Assembly: GCA_016703535.1 (NCBI GenBank)
Contig: JADJBV010000001.1
Coordinates: 1,054,001-1,118,000 of the forward strand
Origin: Deltaproteobacteria bacterium
GTDB lineage: Bacteria; Myxococcota; Kuafuiibacteriia; Kuafuiibacteriales; Kuafuiibacteriaceae
Reading direction: 5' to 3'
Length of the DNA: 64,000 nucleotides
The notes below the pieces were generated by a model. The model had not been told where the DNA came from, ran no database searches, and worked only from the letters and a program-made list of their open reading frames with translations. Numbering within the stretch: position 1 is the stretch's first letter; every line of letters begins with the position of its first letter. The position numbers and the translations under genes were made by a program. Shown piece by piece: positions 26,301-34,262 of this stretch.

Positions 26301-26759
26301 ATGATCCCATCCAGATTGGCCCGGGCCTTGTTGGATCCCCAGGCCGTGCTCGGTGAAGAACAACAGGACGATCGACAGCTCAAGCGTTCGCTGCTCGCCC
26401 TCGGGCAACAGATCGAAGCGGAGGCGATCGATGCGGCGGGCACCCGCAGTGCCCTCACCATCGCGAGTGAAGCCTTGGCCGTGGTGCAGGCGGGCGCGGA
26501 CCTCGGGGCGGGCTTGAGCCGTAACTTCGACCCCGGAGCAGACGATCCGGTCGCCGACGCGCCCCTGACCGGAGGGGATCAGCACGAGGCCGCCACCGAC
26601 CCTTCCTTCGGCTTCAAGTTGTTCGGGGATCTCGTCGCGCCCCTGCCGGCTGAGCTGGGGCGGGCCATGGAGGCGGAGCGGGCCGAAGGAGACCGGCAGC
26701 GGCAGTTGGCCGAAGATCTCGCGGCGACGGCTCGAGCCTCGGCCCCGAAGCGGGCCTGA
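26301..26759 (+). CDS. Small protein of the type III translocator operon
   Basis: A 152-residue acidic protein, helical at both ends with a Pro/Asp-rich middle. GAGGAG lies 8 bases before the ATG and the gene begins 12 bases after the translocator-like gene, so it is the last member of the operon. No signal peptide, membrane helix or known motif is visible. It could be a second hydrophilic translocator or a chaperone, but nothing in the sequence decides. Confidence 0.55.
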   Translation: MIPSRLARALLDPQAVLGEEQQDDRQLKRSLLALGQQIEAEAIDAAGTRSALTIASEALAVVQAGADLGAGLSRNFDPGADDPVADAPLTGGDQHEAATDPSFGFKLFGDLVAPLPAELGRAMEAERAEGDRQRQLAEDLAATARASAPKRA

Positions 26760-26909
26760 ACTCGGCGGGTGCCCGGCGCCTTTGACCGGGGAGTTGGGCC
26801 ACCCAACCGTCGAAAAACCCCGCCTCGCGCTCCGGCAGGCCCAGGAACCTCCGAACCGGGTCGGCGCTTGCCGATTGTCGGTTGCCGATCCCTCTGCTAC
26901 GCCCCGCGC

Positions 26910-28019
26910 GTGAGCATCAATATCGGCATCGTGGGCCTGCCCAACGTCGGCAAGTCCACGCTCTTCAACGCGCTGGCCAAGGGTGGGGCGGAGGCCGCCA
27001 ACTTCCCGTTTTGCACCATCGAGCCCAACGTCGGCGTCGTGCCGGTGCCGGATCCGCGGCTGGTGGCGCTCCAGAAGCTCAACAAGTCCGAAAAGGTGAT
27101 CCCGACGGCCCTGGAGTTCGTGGACATCGCCGGCTTGGTGAAGGGCGCGTCCAAAGGGGAGGGCTTGGGCAACCAGTTCCTCGCCCACATCCGGGAGGTC
27201 CACGCGATCGCCCACGTGGTCCGCTGCTTCGAGGATCCAAACGTGATCCACGTCGAGGGGTCGGTGAACCCGGTCCGGGACGTCGAGACCATCGAGCTGG
27301 AGTTGTGCCTCGCGGACCTCGACAGCGTCGAGAAGCGCATCGAGCGGACCCGCAGGAACGCGAAGTCGCCGGGCAAAGCCGGGGATGACGCGAAGCTGGA
27401 GTTGGGGGCCCTGGAGCGCTTGAAGGCGACCTTGTCCGAGGGCAAGCCGGCCTCCTTGGTGACCTACAGTGAGGCCGAAGCCGCGCTCCTCAAAGAGGTG
27501 CAGCTCTTGACCAACAAGCCGGTGCTCTTCGTGGCCAACGTGGCCGAAAAGGACGCGGCCAACCCCGACGCGGTGCCCTACGTGCAGCAGCTCCAGGCCT
27601 TCGCCAAGCCCCGGGGCTCACTGGTGGTGCCGATCAGCGCCGCCATCGAGGCCGAGTGCGCTCAGCTCTCGGAAGAGGAGCGCCTCGAGTTTCTTCAGTC
27701 GATGGGCCTGGAAGAGCCCGGCCTCAACAAGGTCATCCGGGCCGGCTACCAGCTGCTCGGCCTCATCACCTACCTGACCGCAGGGCCGAAAGAGGTCCGG
27801 GCCTGGACGGTCAAGCGCGGCTCGAAGGCGCCTCAAGCCGCCGGCGTGATCCACACCGACTTCGAGCGCGGCTTCATTCGGGCCGAGGTCATCGCCTACG
27901 ACGACTACAACACCTTGGGCTCGGAGGCGGCGGTGAAGGCCGCGGGCAAGATGAGGGTCGAGGGCAAAGAGTACGTGGTGCAAGACGGCGACGTGATGCA
28001 CTTCCGCTTCAACGTTTGA
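26910..28019 (+). CDS. ychF: Redox-regulated ATPase YchF (Obg-related GTPase family)
   Basis: A 369-residue protein of normal length for YchF/OLA1, a universal ribosome-associated P-loop NTPase that prefers ATP. The G1 motif GLPNVGKST lies at about residues 8-16, switch/G3 as DIAGLVKGASKGEG at about 70-83, a NVAEKD segment takes the place of the NKxD motif, and a C-terminal TGS-type domain ends in DGDVMHFRFNV. The GTG at 26910 begins the canonical SINIGIVGLPNVGKS N-terminus; the upstream in-frame extension is not conserved in character. It is a stand-alone gene after the type III operon. Confidence 0.95.
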   Translation: MSINIGIVGLPNVGKSTLFNALAKGGAEAANFPFCTIEPNVGVVPVPDPRLVALQKLNKSEKVIPTALEFVDIAGLVKGASKGEGLGNQFLAHIREVHAIAHVVRCFEDPNVIHVEGSVNPVRDVETIELELCLADLDSVEKRIERTRRNAKSPGKAGDDAKLELGALERLKATLSEGKPASLVTYSEAEAALLKEVQLLTNKPVLFVANVAEKDAANPDAVPYVQQLQAFAKPRGSLVVPISAAIEAECAQLSEEERLEFLQSMGLEEPGLNKVIRAGYQLLGLITYLTAGPKEVRAWTVKRGSKAPQAAGVIHTDFERGFIRAEVIAYDDYNTLGSEAAVKAAGKMRVEGKEYVVQDGDVMHFRFNV

Positions 28020-28341
28020 TCGCTCGCCCCCCGGGGCACCCTAGGCCGGCTCCAGGGGGAGCGCCTTCCCCGCCCCCAAATCTCCAACACCGACGAGCCC
28101 ACTCGGTCTAACCCATCGGGACCCCGCCCCCGTCGCTTGGGGGGTCGGATCTTCGACCGATCGAACCCCAAGAGGGTTAAATGCCTGAATTCAAAGCACT
28201 TTTAGGGCTGAGCCGGAATGTGTGCAAAGGTATCAGTTTGTCACAACAACCCCGAGGTCTCCGCCGATGATCACCGCATGAGGGGGGCGTTGCGCCCACC
28301 CGAGGGCCTCGGGGTAAACCGGGGCTGGGGAGATCAGACCG
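28020..28341. other. Intergenic leader of the 1026-residue gene
   Basis: No gene is supported. A small hairpin AACCC-CAAGA-GGGTT lies near 28165-28180, and the following 60 bases are unusually AT-rich for this genome (AATTCAAAGCACTTTTAGGG), a plausible promoter zone. GGGGAGATC precedes the next start codon. Confidence 0.4.
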
Positions 28342-31300
28342 ATGCCGCAGATCAATCGTGGTGCCTTGGACGCGTTTCGGAACCTCAAGCTCAACGAGCA
28401 GGGGTTGAAGGGGACGGCGCTCACCGCCGAAGAGAAGGCCAAGTCGATCGACAACGGCGTCTCGACCATCTCCTTCTTCAAGCGTGATGGGGTCGATCAG
28501 TCGCCGGTCCCGTTCCTGAACGCCGACCCAGCGCCCGTCGTCGACGCCCAGAAGTTGGCCAAGGTCATCGAGGCCACGCCCGAGCGCCTGGGACAACTGC
28601 GCAACAACCCGGCGGCCTTCGCGGCGCTGCTCGACGAGACCCTCCAGGCGCGCCAGGCCTACCTGAAGCCGAACAAGGACCAGGTCGAAGGCGCGACCAC
28701 CCAATACAAGTTCAACGCCGTCGTGGGCCTGCGCATCGAGCAGTTCATCAACGAAGGCGTCGCCCTCGCCAACGAACTGTACCGCGGCAACCCGGCCCAG
28801 CTGAACCAGGCCCTCTACGCCGTCAACACCAAGGGCTTTGATCTCTACAGCCGCGAAGTGCGCTTCGACGACTTCGAGGTCAACGGCTACGCCTCCTTCG
28901 GCCACGACGCCGCCTTCATCCACGCCTGGGAGCTGCGGCTCTCCGAGCTCAACAAGGTCAACGTGGAGCTCTTGACCCCGGCGGAGCGCACCTCCCTCGA
29001 TCGAGAGAAGGCCCAGCTCCAGGGCGAACTCGACGGGATCTTCCGCAGCAAATACGTCTACAACTCGAACGCGATGTACGAGGTCAACGCCGAGGTCTCG
29101 GTGGGACTGGCCTTGATCGACAAAGGCTCGCGCCAGCGGGTCAGCGAGGTCGAGAGGACCCGCACCACAACCGTCCCCCGCTTCGAGATCCTCAACGTCC
29201 AGCACAACGGCCAAGACAAGGCCGTTTACTTCGACGTCGGCGAGAACAAATACTACTTCGACAAGAGCGACGTGCAGGTCCCGGCCGAGTTGGTGCCGCA
29301 GATCCAGCGCCGCGCCGTCGACGGCGACAACGTGACCTTCCGTCGCGCCGCCGCCGGTGAACACCTCCGCAAGAACTTCCGCTTCGACTGGGACGGCGAC
29401 GGCCAGGTCTCCAAGTCGGTGGTGGATTGGGTCAGCTGGGCCGGCCACTGCGACGTCAAGGCCACCCTCGAGAACCACGGCTTGGTGGTCCCCCAGGGCG
29501 ACGCCGGCGTGTACGAATACGACAGCCGCTCGGGCAGCACCGCTCACTACACTCGGGACCTGCTCAACGAGAAGTTGATGAGCATGGGTGAACTGTCGGC
29601 CGCGATGGTGAACCCGCGCACCGGCGCCCGCTCGAGCGTGGCCAACGAACAAGATCGCTTCGCCGGCGCCCGGGACGATGACCGTCCGGACCGCATCTTG
29701 CTCGGCGGCAACACCAAGTTGCCCTGGAGCGATCGCCCCAACGAGTTCAAGATCAGCAAGATCACCACTGGCGGCAAGACCTACACCAGCGACGAGATCT
29801 TCCGGCAGCACATCGTCGCCGCCGATCAGAAGTCCGCGGCTCCGAACCCGCTCTACGCGGGCGTGGCTGAAGGCGATCGGGTGCAGGTGAAGTTGGCCAA
29901 CGCCAAGATCGAGGCCGACGCGCGCTTCATGGTCTACGACCCGGCCTCCGGCTACACCGAGATGAAGTCCGAGCGGGTGGTGCTGGACTTCGGCAACCCC
30001 GCGGCCCAGCCGGTGTTGGTCGACACCATCATGGAGAACTACGAGACCCGGACGATGTACGAGGTCAAGATCGATCCGGCCAAGAAGGAGTGGATCGCCC
30101 AGCAGGTCCAGTTCGTAGAGAAGGCGGGCGGTGGCTTCGAGCGCAAGGAGATCGGCCAACCCCAGCGGCGCGCCATCGACGCCAACAACATGATCGCCCA
30201 GCGGGAGACCAGCCTAGACGATCCGGCCCAGTACATGCCGTTCGTCAAGGAGGCGCTCCAGACCGCCAAGAACTTCACCTCGGAGACCGATGATGGCGCC
30301 GGCGTATGGAACGGCCGCACCAAGTCGCTGAAGCAAGCGACCGTTTGGCGCGACGACAACACCAAGTGGGCCAAGGTCAGCTTGGCCGTGGACGCTCGCT
30401 TCGGCGGCAACCAGGGCTCCTTCTTGGTCAAGCTCAAGGACGACGGCAAGCCCGACTACTTCGTGCCTCTGACGATGCCCTTCGACTTCGCTTGGCGGGT
30501 CGACGCGGCCTTCGCGCCGGTGTTCGGCGGGGCGGTCAACCAGACCGCGTTGGAGCGAGGCATCGTCTCTCAGGACGGTGGCCGCTTCACCGCCGAGGCC
30601 GTCGGGAACATGATGGAGCTGCTCCACTGCGCGTTCTCCGACCGGCGCTTCGTGATTAACCACTTCGGGCAGCGCTACTACTTCGCGAACCGGGCCGACT
30701 TCGACGCGGCCAAGGCTCAGCTCGATCAGCTGCGGGCGGCGGCCGTCAACGGCGGCCAAGACCCTGGCCCCGGCCCGGGCCCGATCGGCGTCGGCACGCT
30801 CCTGGAGTTGGCCAACAAGCCGGTGGTCAAGGGCGCCCTCGAGGTGCAGAAGGTGGTGGCCGAGGCCGATGGGGAGATCAAGTTGACCTTGGACACCAAG
30901 GCCGGCGACGCGGACCTCTACGTCAACGTCGGCGCTGCGGTGGGTTCGGATCAGGGCAAGTTCACCCACCGATCCTGGAACTCGGATCTCAGCCGGGACG
31001 AGCTGACCATCGCCGTCAAGAAGGGCGACGTGATCAACATCGGCGTCCACGGCTACAAAGAGTCGACCTTCGATCTCAAGGTCACCGGCCCCAAGGTTGG
31101 CCAGGTCGAGCCGCCGCCGGCGGGCATCACCGCCCACCTCGCCGGTGTCCTCAACCGCGGGGAGTTCAAGAACCTGGAGACCTACCCGATCGAGGTGGCG
31201 GCCGACGGAGTCGTCCGCTTCACCATGAGCGGCTCGGGCGACGCCGACCTGTTCGTGGGCGTGAACCGGGAGCCGGACAACCGGACCTCTGACTACCGCC

Positions 31301-31422
31301 TGACGGGCTCGAACTCGAACGAGAGCGGGACCCTGCGGGTCAAGAAGGGCGACAAGTTGTACGTGCGCGCCTTCGGCTACGCCGCCCGGTCCGAGTTCGA
31401 TCTCAACGTCAAGTCGGAGTAG
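28342..31422 (+). CDS. Large multidomain protein, Ca-binding and PPC-like; possible secreted enzyme
   Basis: A 1026-residue protein without a cleavable signal peptide. Visible parts are a helical N-terminus (1-240); a beta-rich section; an EF-hand/dockerin-type loop DWDGDGQVS at 349-357; and just after it WVSWAGHCDVKATLE with C370, resembling the catalytic Cys region of transglutaminase-elicitor-like proteins (W-x-G-x-C). Next come long alpha/beta regions and, after a Pro/Gly linker at about 815, two beta-sandwich repeats (about 830-920 and 935-1026) with GDADLYVNV and GDADLFVGV, typical of pre-peptidase C-terminal (PPC) domains. GGGAG lies about 9 bases before the ATG. A HEAT gene follows after 9 bases. 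Enzymatic function and type III export are inference. Confidence 0.6.
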   Translation: MPQINRGALDAFRNLKLNEQGLKGTALTAEEKAKSIDNGVSTISFFKRDGVDQSPVPFLNADPAPVVDAQKLAKVIEATPERLGQLRNNPAAFAALLDETLQARQAYLKPNKDQVEGATTQYKFNAVVGLRIEQFINEGVALANELYRGNPAQLNQALYAVNTKGFDLYSREVRFDDFEVNGYASFGHDAAFIHAWELRLSELNKVNVELLTPAERTSLDREKAQLQGELDGIFRSKYVYNSNAMYEVNAEVSVGLALIDKGSRQRVSEVERTRTTTVPRFEILNVQHNGQDKAVYFDVGENKYYFDKSDVQVPAELVPQIQRRAVDGDNVTFRRAAAGEHLRKNFRFDWDGDGQVSKSVVDWVSWAGHCDVKATLENHGLVVPQGDAGVYEYDSRSGSTAHYTRDLLNEKLMSMGELSAAMVNPRTGARSSVANEQDRFAGARDDDRPDRILLGGNTKLPWSDRPNEFKISKITTGGKTYTSDEIFRQHIVAADQKSAAPNPLYAGVAEGDRVQVKLANAKIEADARFMVYDPASGYTEMKSERVVLDFGNPAAQPVLVDTIMENYETRTMYEVKIDPAKKEWIAQQVQFVEKAGGGFERKEIGQPQRRAIDANNMIAQRETSLDDPAQYMPFVKEALQTAKNFTSETDDGAGVWNGRTKSLKQATVWRDDNTKWAKVSLAVDARFGGNQGSFLVKLKDDGKPDYFVPLTMPFDFAWRVDAAFAPVFGGAVNQTALERGIVSQDGGRFTAEAVGNMMELLHCAFSDRRFVINHFGQRYYFANRADFDAAKAQLDQLRAAAVNGGQDPGPGPGPIGVGTLLELANKPVVKGALEVQKVVAEADGEIKLTLDTKAGDADLYVNVGAAVGSDQGKFTHRSWNSDLSRDELTIAVKKGDVINIGVHGYKESTFDLKVTGPKVGQVEPPPAGITAHLAGVLNRGEFKNLETYPIEVAADGVVRFTMSGSGDADLFVGVNREPDNRTSDYRLTGSNSNESGTLRVKKGDKLYVRAFGYAARSEFDLNVKSE

Positions 31423-31431
31423 ATTCCGGCC

Positions 31432-32433
31432 ATGTTGGATCCGGTGGCCGGCGCTCCTGCGCCAGAGTCCTTCATTGGCGATCTGCTCGGGACCCGCACT
31501 CCCGAGCAGACCGACTTCGCTCGGCGGCTCTTGGATGCGCTGAAGAGGTCGTTGCCCGACCTGGTGCCCCGGTCCCTGGAGCACCCCTTTCAGGCCGAGA
31601 TCAGCCAAGGGCTCGGTGGGACTTCGGCGCTGTTGGCGGTTCTAGACGCACCTGTGCCGCACCCGGTCGAGGCCCAAGTGGCGGCCCTCGACGCCTTGGC
31701 CCGCATCGGTGAACACCATCCCCTCAGCAAAGAGGTGATGTCGGCCCTGCGCAAATCCCTGGCCGCGGCCAAAGATCCGCAGGTGGCCTCGGTGGCGGCC
31801 CGGGCCCTGGCGGTCGGCCGTGATCCCGAGTTTTTGGCCCAACAACGGGCCTTTTTGGGGTCGACCGATCTGGCTCAGCTCCGGATCTCGGCCCGGCTTT
31901 TGGGCTACGCCAAGGACCCCGCGGCGGCCCCGGTGTTGCTCGAACTCTTGACCCTGGACCGGACCGCCGTCGCCGACGTGGTGATTTGGGCTTTGGGGCA
32001 GATCGGAGATGAGGCCGCGGTCCCCCGTCTCCACGCCTTCTTGGAGCGGTCCATTCACCCGGAGGTGGTGATCGCCGCGGTAGGACACATCGGCGCTCGT
32101 CTTTCGGTGATGCGAACTTTGCCGGTCCTGTTGGATGGGCCGACGCCGCTGCGGGAGGCCGCGGCCGAGGCGTTGGCCCGGATCATCCAGAAGCAGGAAG
32201 GCCGCTTGGGAGATCGAGACTTGGGCCGCAGCGTGCTCGAGGCCCTGGGCAAGGTTTGGCCCAGTGACCCCAGCAAGAAGGTTCGGTTCTGGGCGATGCT
32301 CGGGTATGCCGGGCTGGGGGGACACCTTGCTCCCAATGAAATCCTGACCGCCCTCGGCGGTGGACTGACGGACAAGGACCTGGAGGCCGTCGGGAACCTC
32401 CTCAGCAAAAGGGCACCACGCCCGAAAAAGTGA
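31432..32433 (+). CDS. HEAT-repeat protein
   Basis: A 333-residue alpha-solenoid. Successive helix pairs carry the HEAT pattern (AQVAALDALARIGEH, QVASVAARALAVGRD, QLRISARLLGYAKD, VVIWALGQIGDEAAVPRL, EVVIAAVGHIG, LREAAAEALARII). It has no export signal, so it is a cytoplasmic scaffold. It starts 9 bases after the 1026-residue gene and is surely co-transcribed with it. A chaperone or protective partner for that protein is plausible, but this is context only. Confidence 0.75.
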   Translation: MLDPVAGAPAPESFIGDLLGTRTPEQTDFARRLLDALKRSLPDLVPRSLEHPFQAEISQGLGGTSALLAVLDAPVPHPVEAQVAALDALARIGEHHPLSKEVMSALRKSLAAAKDPQVASVAARALAVGRDPEFLAQQRAFLGSTDLAQLRISARLLGYAKDPAAAPVLLELLTLDRTAVADVVIWALGQIGDEAAVPRLHAFLERSIHPEVVIAAVGHIGARLSVMRTLPVLLDGPTPLREAAAEALARIIQKQEGRLGDRDLGRSVLEALGKVWPSDPSKKVRFWAMLGYAGLGGHLAPNEILTALGGGLTDKDLEAVGNLLSKRAPRPKK

Positions 32434-32481
32434 TCCCCCGTCTCCCCGTCTGGCCCCGAACCGAGGCAAGCTCAATCCTAC

Positions 32482-33243
32482 GTGGCGCGTCTCCTTCAGC
32501 GCTGGGTAGCCGAGCCGCAGAGCTGCCCCTATCTCCCCTCGCAGCGTTCTTCGCTCGAGTACCGGATGATGCTCGACGTCAGCCCGGAGGAGCTCGATCA
32601 CCTCTTGGCCCGCGGGTGGCGACGTTTTGGCCCCGCTTATTTTCGTCCGCGATGTCAGGCCTGCAGTGAATGTGTCCCGCTGCGGATCCCGGTCGCCGAC
32701 TTTGAGGCGAGCCGTTCGCAGCGCCGCGTTTGGCGCAGCGCTACCGGATTTGGGTTGCGCATCGGACGGCCCCAGGTCGACGAGCGGCGCTTGGATCTCT
32801 ACCGCCGCTGGCACGCGATGCAGTCGGCCTCTCGCGGTTGGCCCGACGAAGAGATCTCACCTGATGAGTACGCACATCAGTTCGCCTTCCCTCACCCGTC
32901 GGTGCGCGAGTTTGCCTACTATGATCAGGACCGATTGATCGCGGTGGGGATCGTCGATGAGACGCCGCACGCCCTGTCGGCGGTCTATACCTATCACGAC
33001 CCCGATTACCGAAAGCACTCGTTGGGCACCTTCAGCGTGCTCTTCCAATTGGAGGTGGCGCGGAGCCTGGGCAAGGAGTGGCTCTACCTGGGCTACCGGG
33101 TCCGGGGCTGTCCCTCTTCTGAATATAAGGCGCGCTTTCGGCCCCACGAGATCTTGCGCGGCTGGCCCGAACTCAACGAGACGCCGGACTGGGGCGACGA
33201 TCAGCGGGTCACTTCGCCGCTCTTGCGCGTCGTAGCTCACTGA
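32482..33243 (+). CDS. bpt: Aspartate/glutamate leucyltransferase (Bpt)
   Basis: A 253-residue leucyl-tRNA:protein transferase of the ATE1-like family, which adds Leu to N-terminal Asp/Glu and so feeds substrates into the N-degron pathway. The N-terminal cysteine motif is intact (QSCPYLPSQRSSLEYRMM), followed by RRFGPAYFRPRCQACSECV and, in the C-terminal GNAT half, YYDQDRLIAVGIVD, DPDYRKHSLGTFS and LGYRVRGCP. It starts at GTG. Length and motifs match Bpt of other Proteobacteria-like lineages. Its 3' end overlaps the convergent gene by 35 bases. Confidence 0.95.
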   Translation: MARLLQRWVAEPQSCPYLPSQRSSLEYRMMLDVSPEELDHLLARGWRRFGPAYFRPRCQACSECVPLRIPVADFEASRSQRRVWRSATGFGLRIGRPQVDERRLDLYRRWHAMQSASRGWPDEEISPDEYAHQFAFPHPSVREFAYYDQDRLIAVGIVDETPHALSAVYTYHDPDYRKHSLGTFSVLFQLEVARSLGKEWLYLGYRVRGCPSSEYKARFRPHEILRGWPELNETPDWGDDQRVTSPLLRVVAH

Positions 33244-33631
33244 TCCCCAAGGCCAGCAAGATCGGCCCACCCCAGCCGATCAGGTGCCGGGCGCTCAGCC
33301 CCACCGCCAAGAGGACCACACCCAAGCCGATCATCACCGCGGCCCCTCGGGCCCGGTTGCGGTCGATCGTCGGGCGGGGGGCGGCGATCAGCAGTTGGGC
33401 GGCCACCCGCATCGCCAAGGCGACCTTGTACTTGTCGGCCAAGCCGCGGTGCTCCGGCTGGGTCTCACCCCAACTCCGATACCGGGCGATGGCCTCCTCG
33501 TGGCGCCGGCCCAACACCGCGAAGTTGATAAAACGCTCGTGGGCCGCCGGATCTTCCGGTGCCGCTTGGACGGCGGCCCAGAGGGTGTCGAGGTTCTGAC
33601 CTTCGACATATGCCGGCTTGGCCTCTTGCAC
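33209..33631 (-). CDS. TPR-like small membrane protein
   Basis: A 140-residue protein. The N-terminal half resembles a TPR pair (TLWAAVQAAPEDPAAHERFI, RRHEEAIARYRSWGE). The C-terminal half has two hydrophobic helices (AAVMIGLGVVLLAVGLSA; GWGGPILLALGISEL) and a short basic tail. It starts at GTG at 33631, back-to-back with the PDZ gene (27 bases between starts), and its last 35 bases overlap bpt on the other strand. Probably inner-membrane; no family recognised. Confidence 0.65.
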   Translation of the reverse strand: MQEAKPAYVEGQNLDTLWAAVQAAPEDPAAHERFINFAVLGRRHEEAIARYRSWGETQPEHRGLADKYKVALAMRVAAQLLIAAPRPTIDRNRARGAAVMIGLGVVLLAVGLSARHLIGWGGPILLALGISELRRARAAK

Positions 33632-33658
33632 CCGAGCAGTATATCGAGGCCGACAGCG

Positions 33659-34198
33659 ATGCAGAAGAAGTGGGCTCTCCTCCTCGGCGCGATGGTGCTG
33701 CTCGGCGTTTTGGCCTGGGCCTTTTTTGGCCAGCCGGCGACGTCGGGCCCAGGGCCGGATTCAGAACCGGCGGCGGGCGGCCCCCAGGTGGCCACCGGCG
33801 GCGGCGAGCGGCCTTCGATGATCCCGAAGGTGTTGCCCAACGAAGAAGGCAAGGACCCACCCCCACCCGCGTCCAAGCCGACCACGCCGGCCTCACCCGG
33901 GGACCTCGATCCCTTGGCCGACGTCGAACTCTCCGAGGCCACCGACGGCGATCGGGAGCGCCTCAAGGTTCCCCGGAAGTGGGGCAAGGGCGTGATCTTG
34001 CGCAACGTCGGGCCGGACTCGCCGATGGCCCTCTCGGCGTTGCGCGACGAGGACGTGATCGTCCGGGCGCACCGCACTGAGGTCAACTCGGTCTCGGACC
34101 TGCAGACCGCGTTTGCCGGCCGGGACCACACGGTGGTGATCGTGGCCCGGGATGGCCGGTTCTTCGAGGCGGTGATCCACCGGCCGGAAGAGCACTGA
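33659..34198 (+). CDS. Membrane-anchored PDZ-domain protein
   Basis: A 179-residue protein. An N-terminal signal anchor (WALLLGAMVLLGVLAWAFFG) is followed by a Pro-rich linker of about 60 residues and a C-terminal PDZ domain (about 100-175) with the peptide-groove strand GVILRNVGPDSPMALSALRD, then EDVIVRAHRTEV and VVIVARDG. This layout resembles GspC-like or protease-adaptor proteins. The ATG at 33659 is chosen because the hydrophobic anchor starts right after it. The domain probably faces the periplasm. Confidence 0.75.
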   Translation: MQKKWALLLGAMVLLGVLAWAFFGQPATSGPGPDSEPAAGGPQVATGGGERPSMIPKVLPNEEGKDPPPPASKPTTPASPGDLDPLADVELSEATDGDRERLKVPRKWGKGVILRNVGPDSPMALSALRDEDVIVRAHRTEVNSVSDLQTAFAGRDHTVVIVARDGRFFEAVIHRPEEH

Positions 34199-34262
34199 AA
34201 CCCGTTCGGGAGGGCGGCCGCGATATCGACCTGGTGCCGTAGCCGGGCTACAAGGCCAGGGG

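Noticed and set aside
24159..27251. 1030-residue minus-strand reading frame
   Set aside because: It spans the antisense of four type III operon genes with good ribosome sites and the start of ychF; the composition is shadow-like.
28177..30159. 660-residue minus-strand reading frame
   Set aside because: Antisense to the first half of the 1026-residue protein, whose domains and ribosome site support the plus strand.
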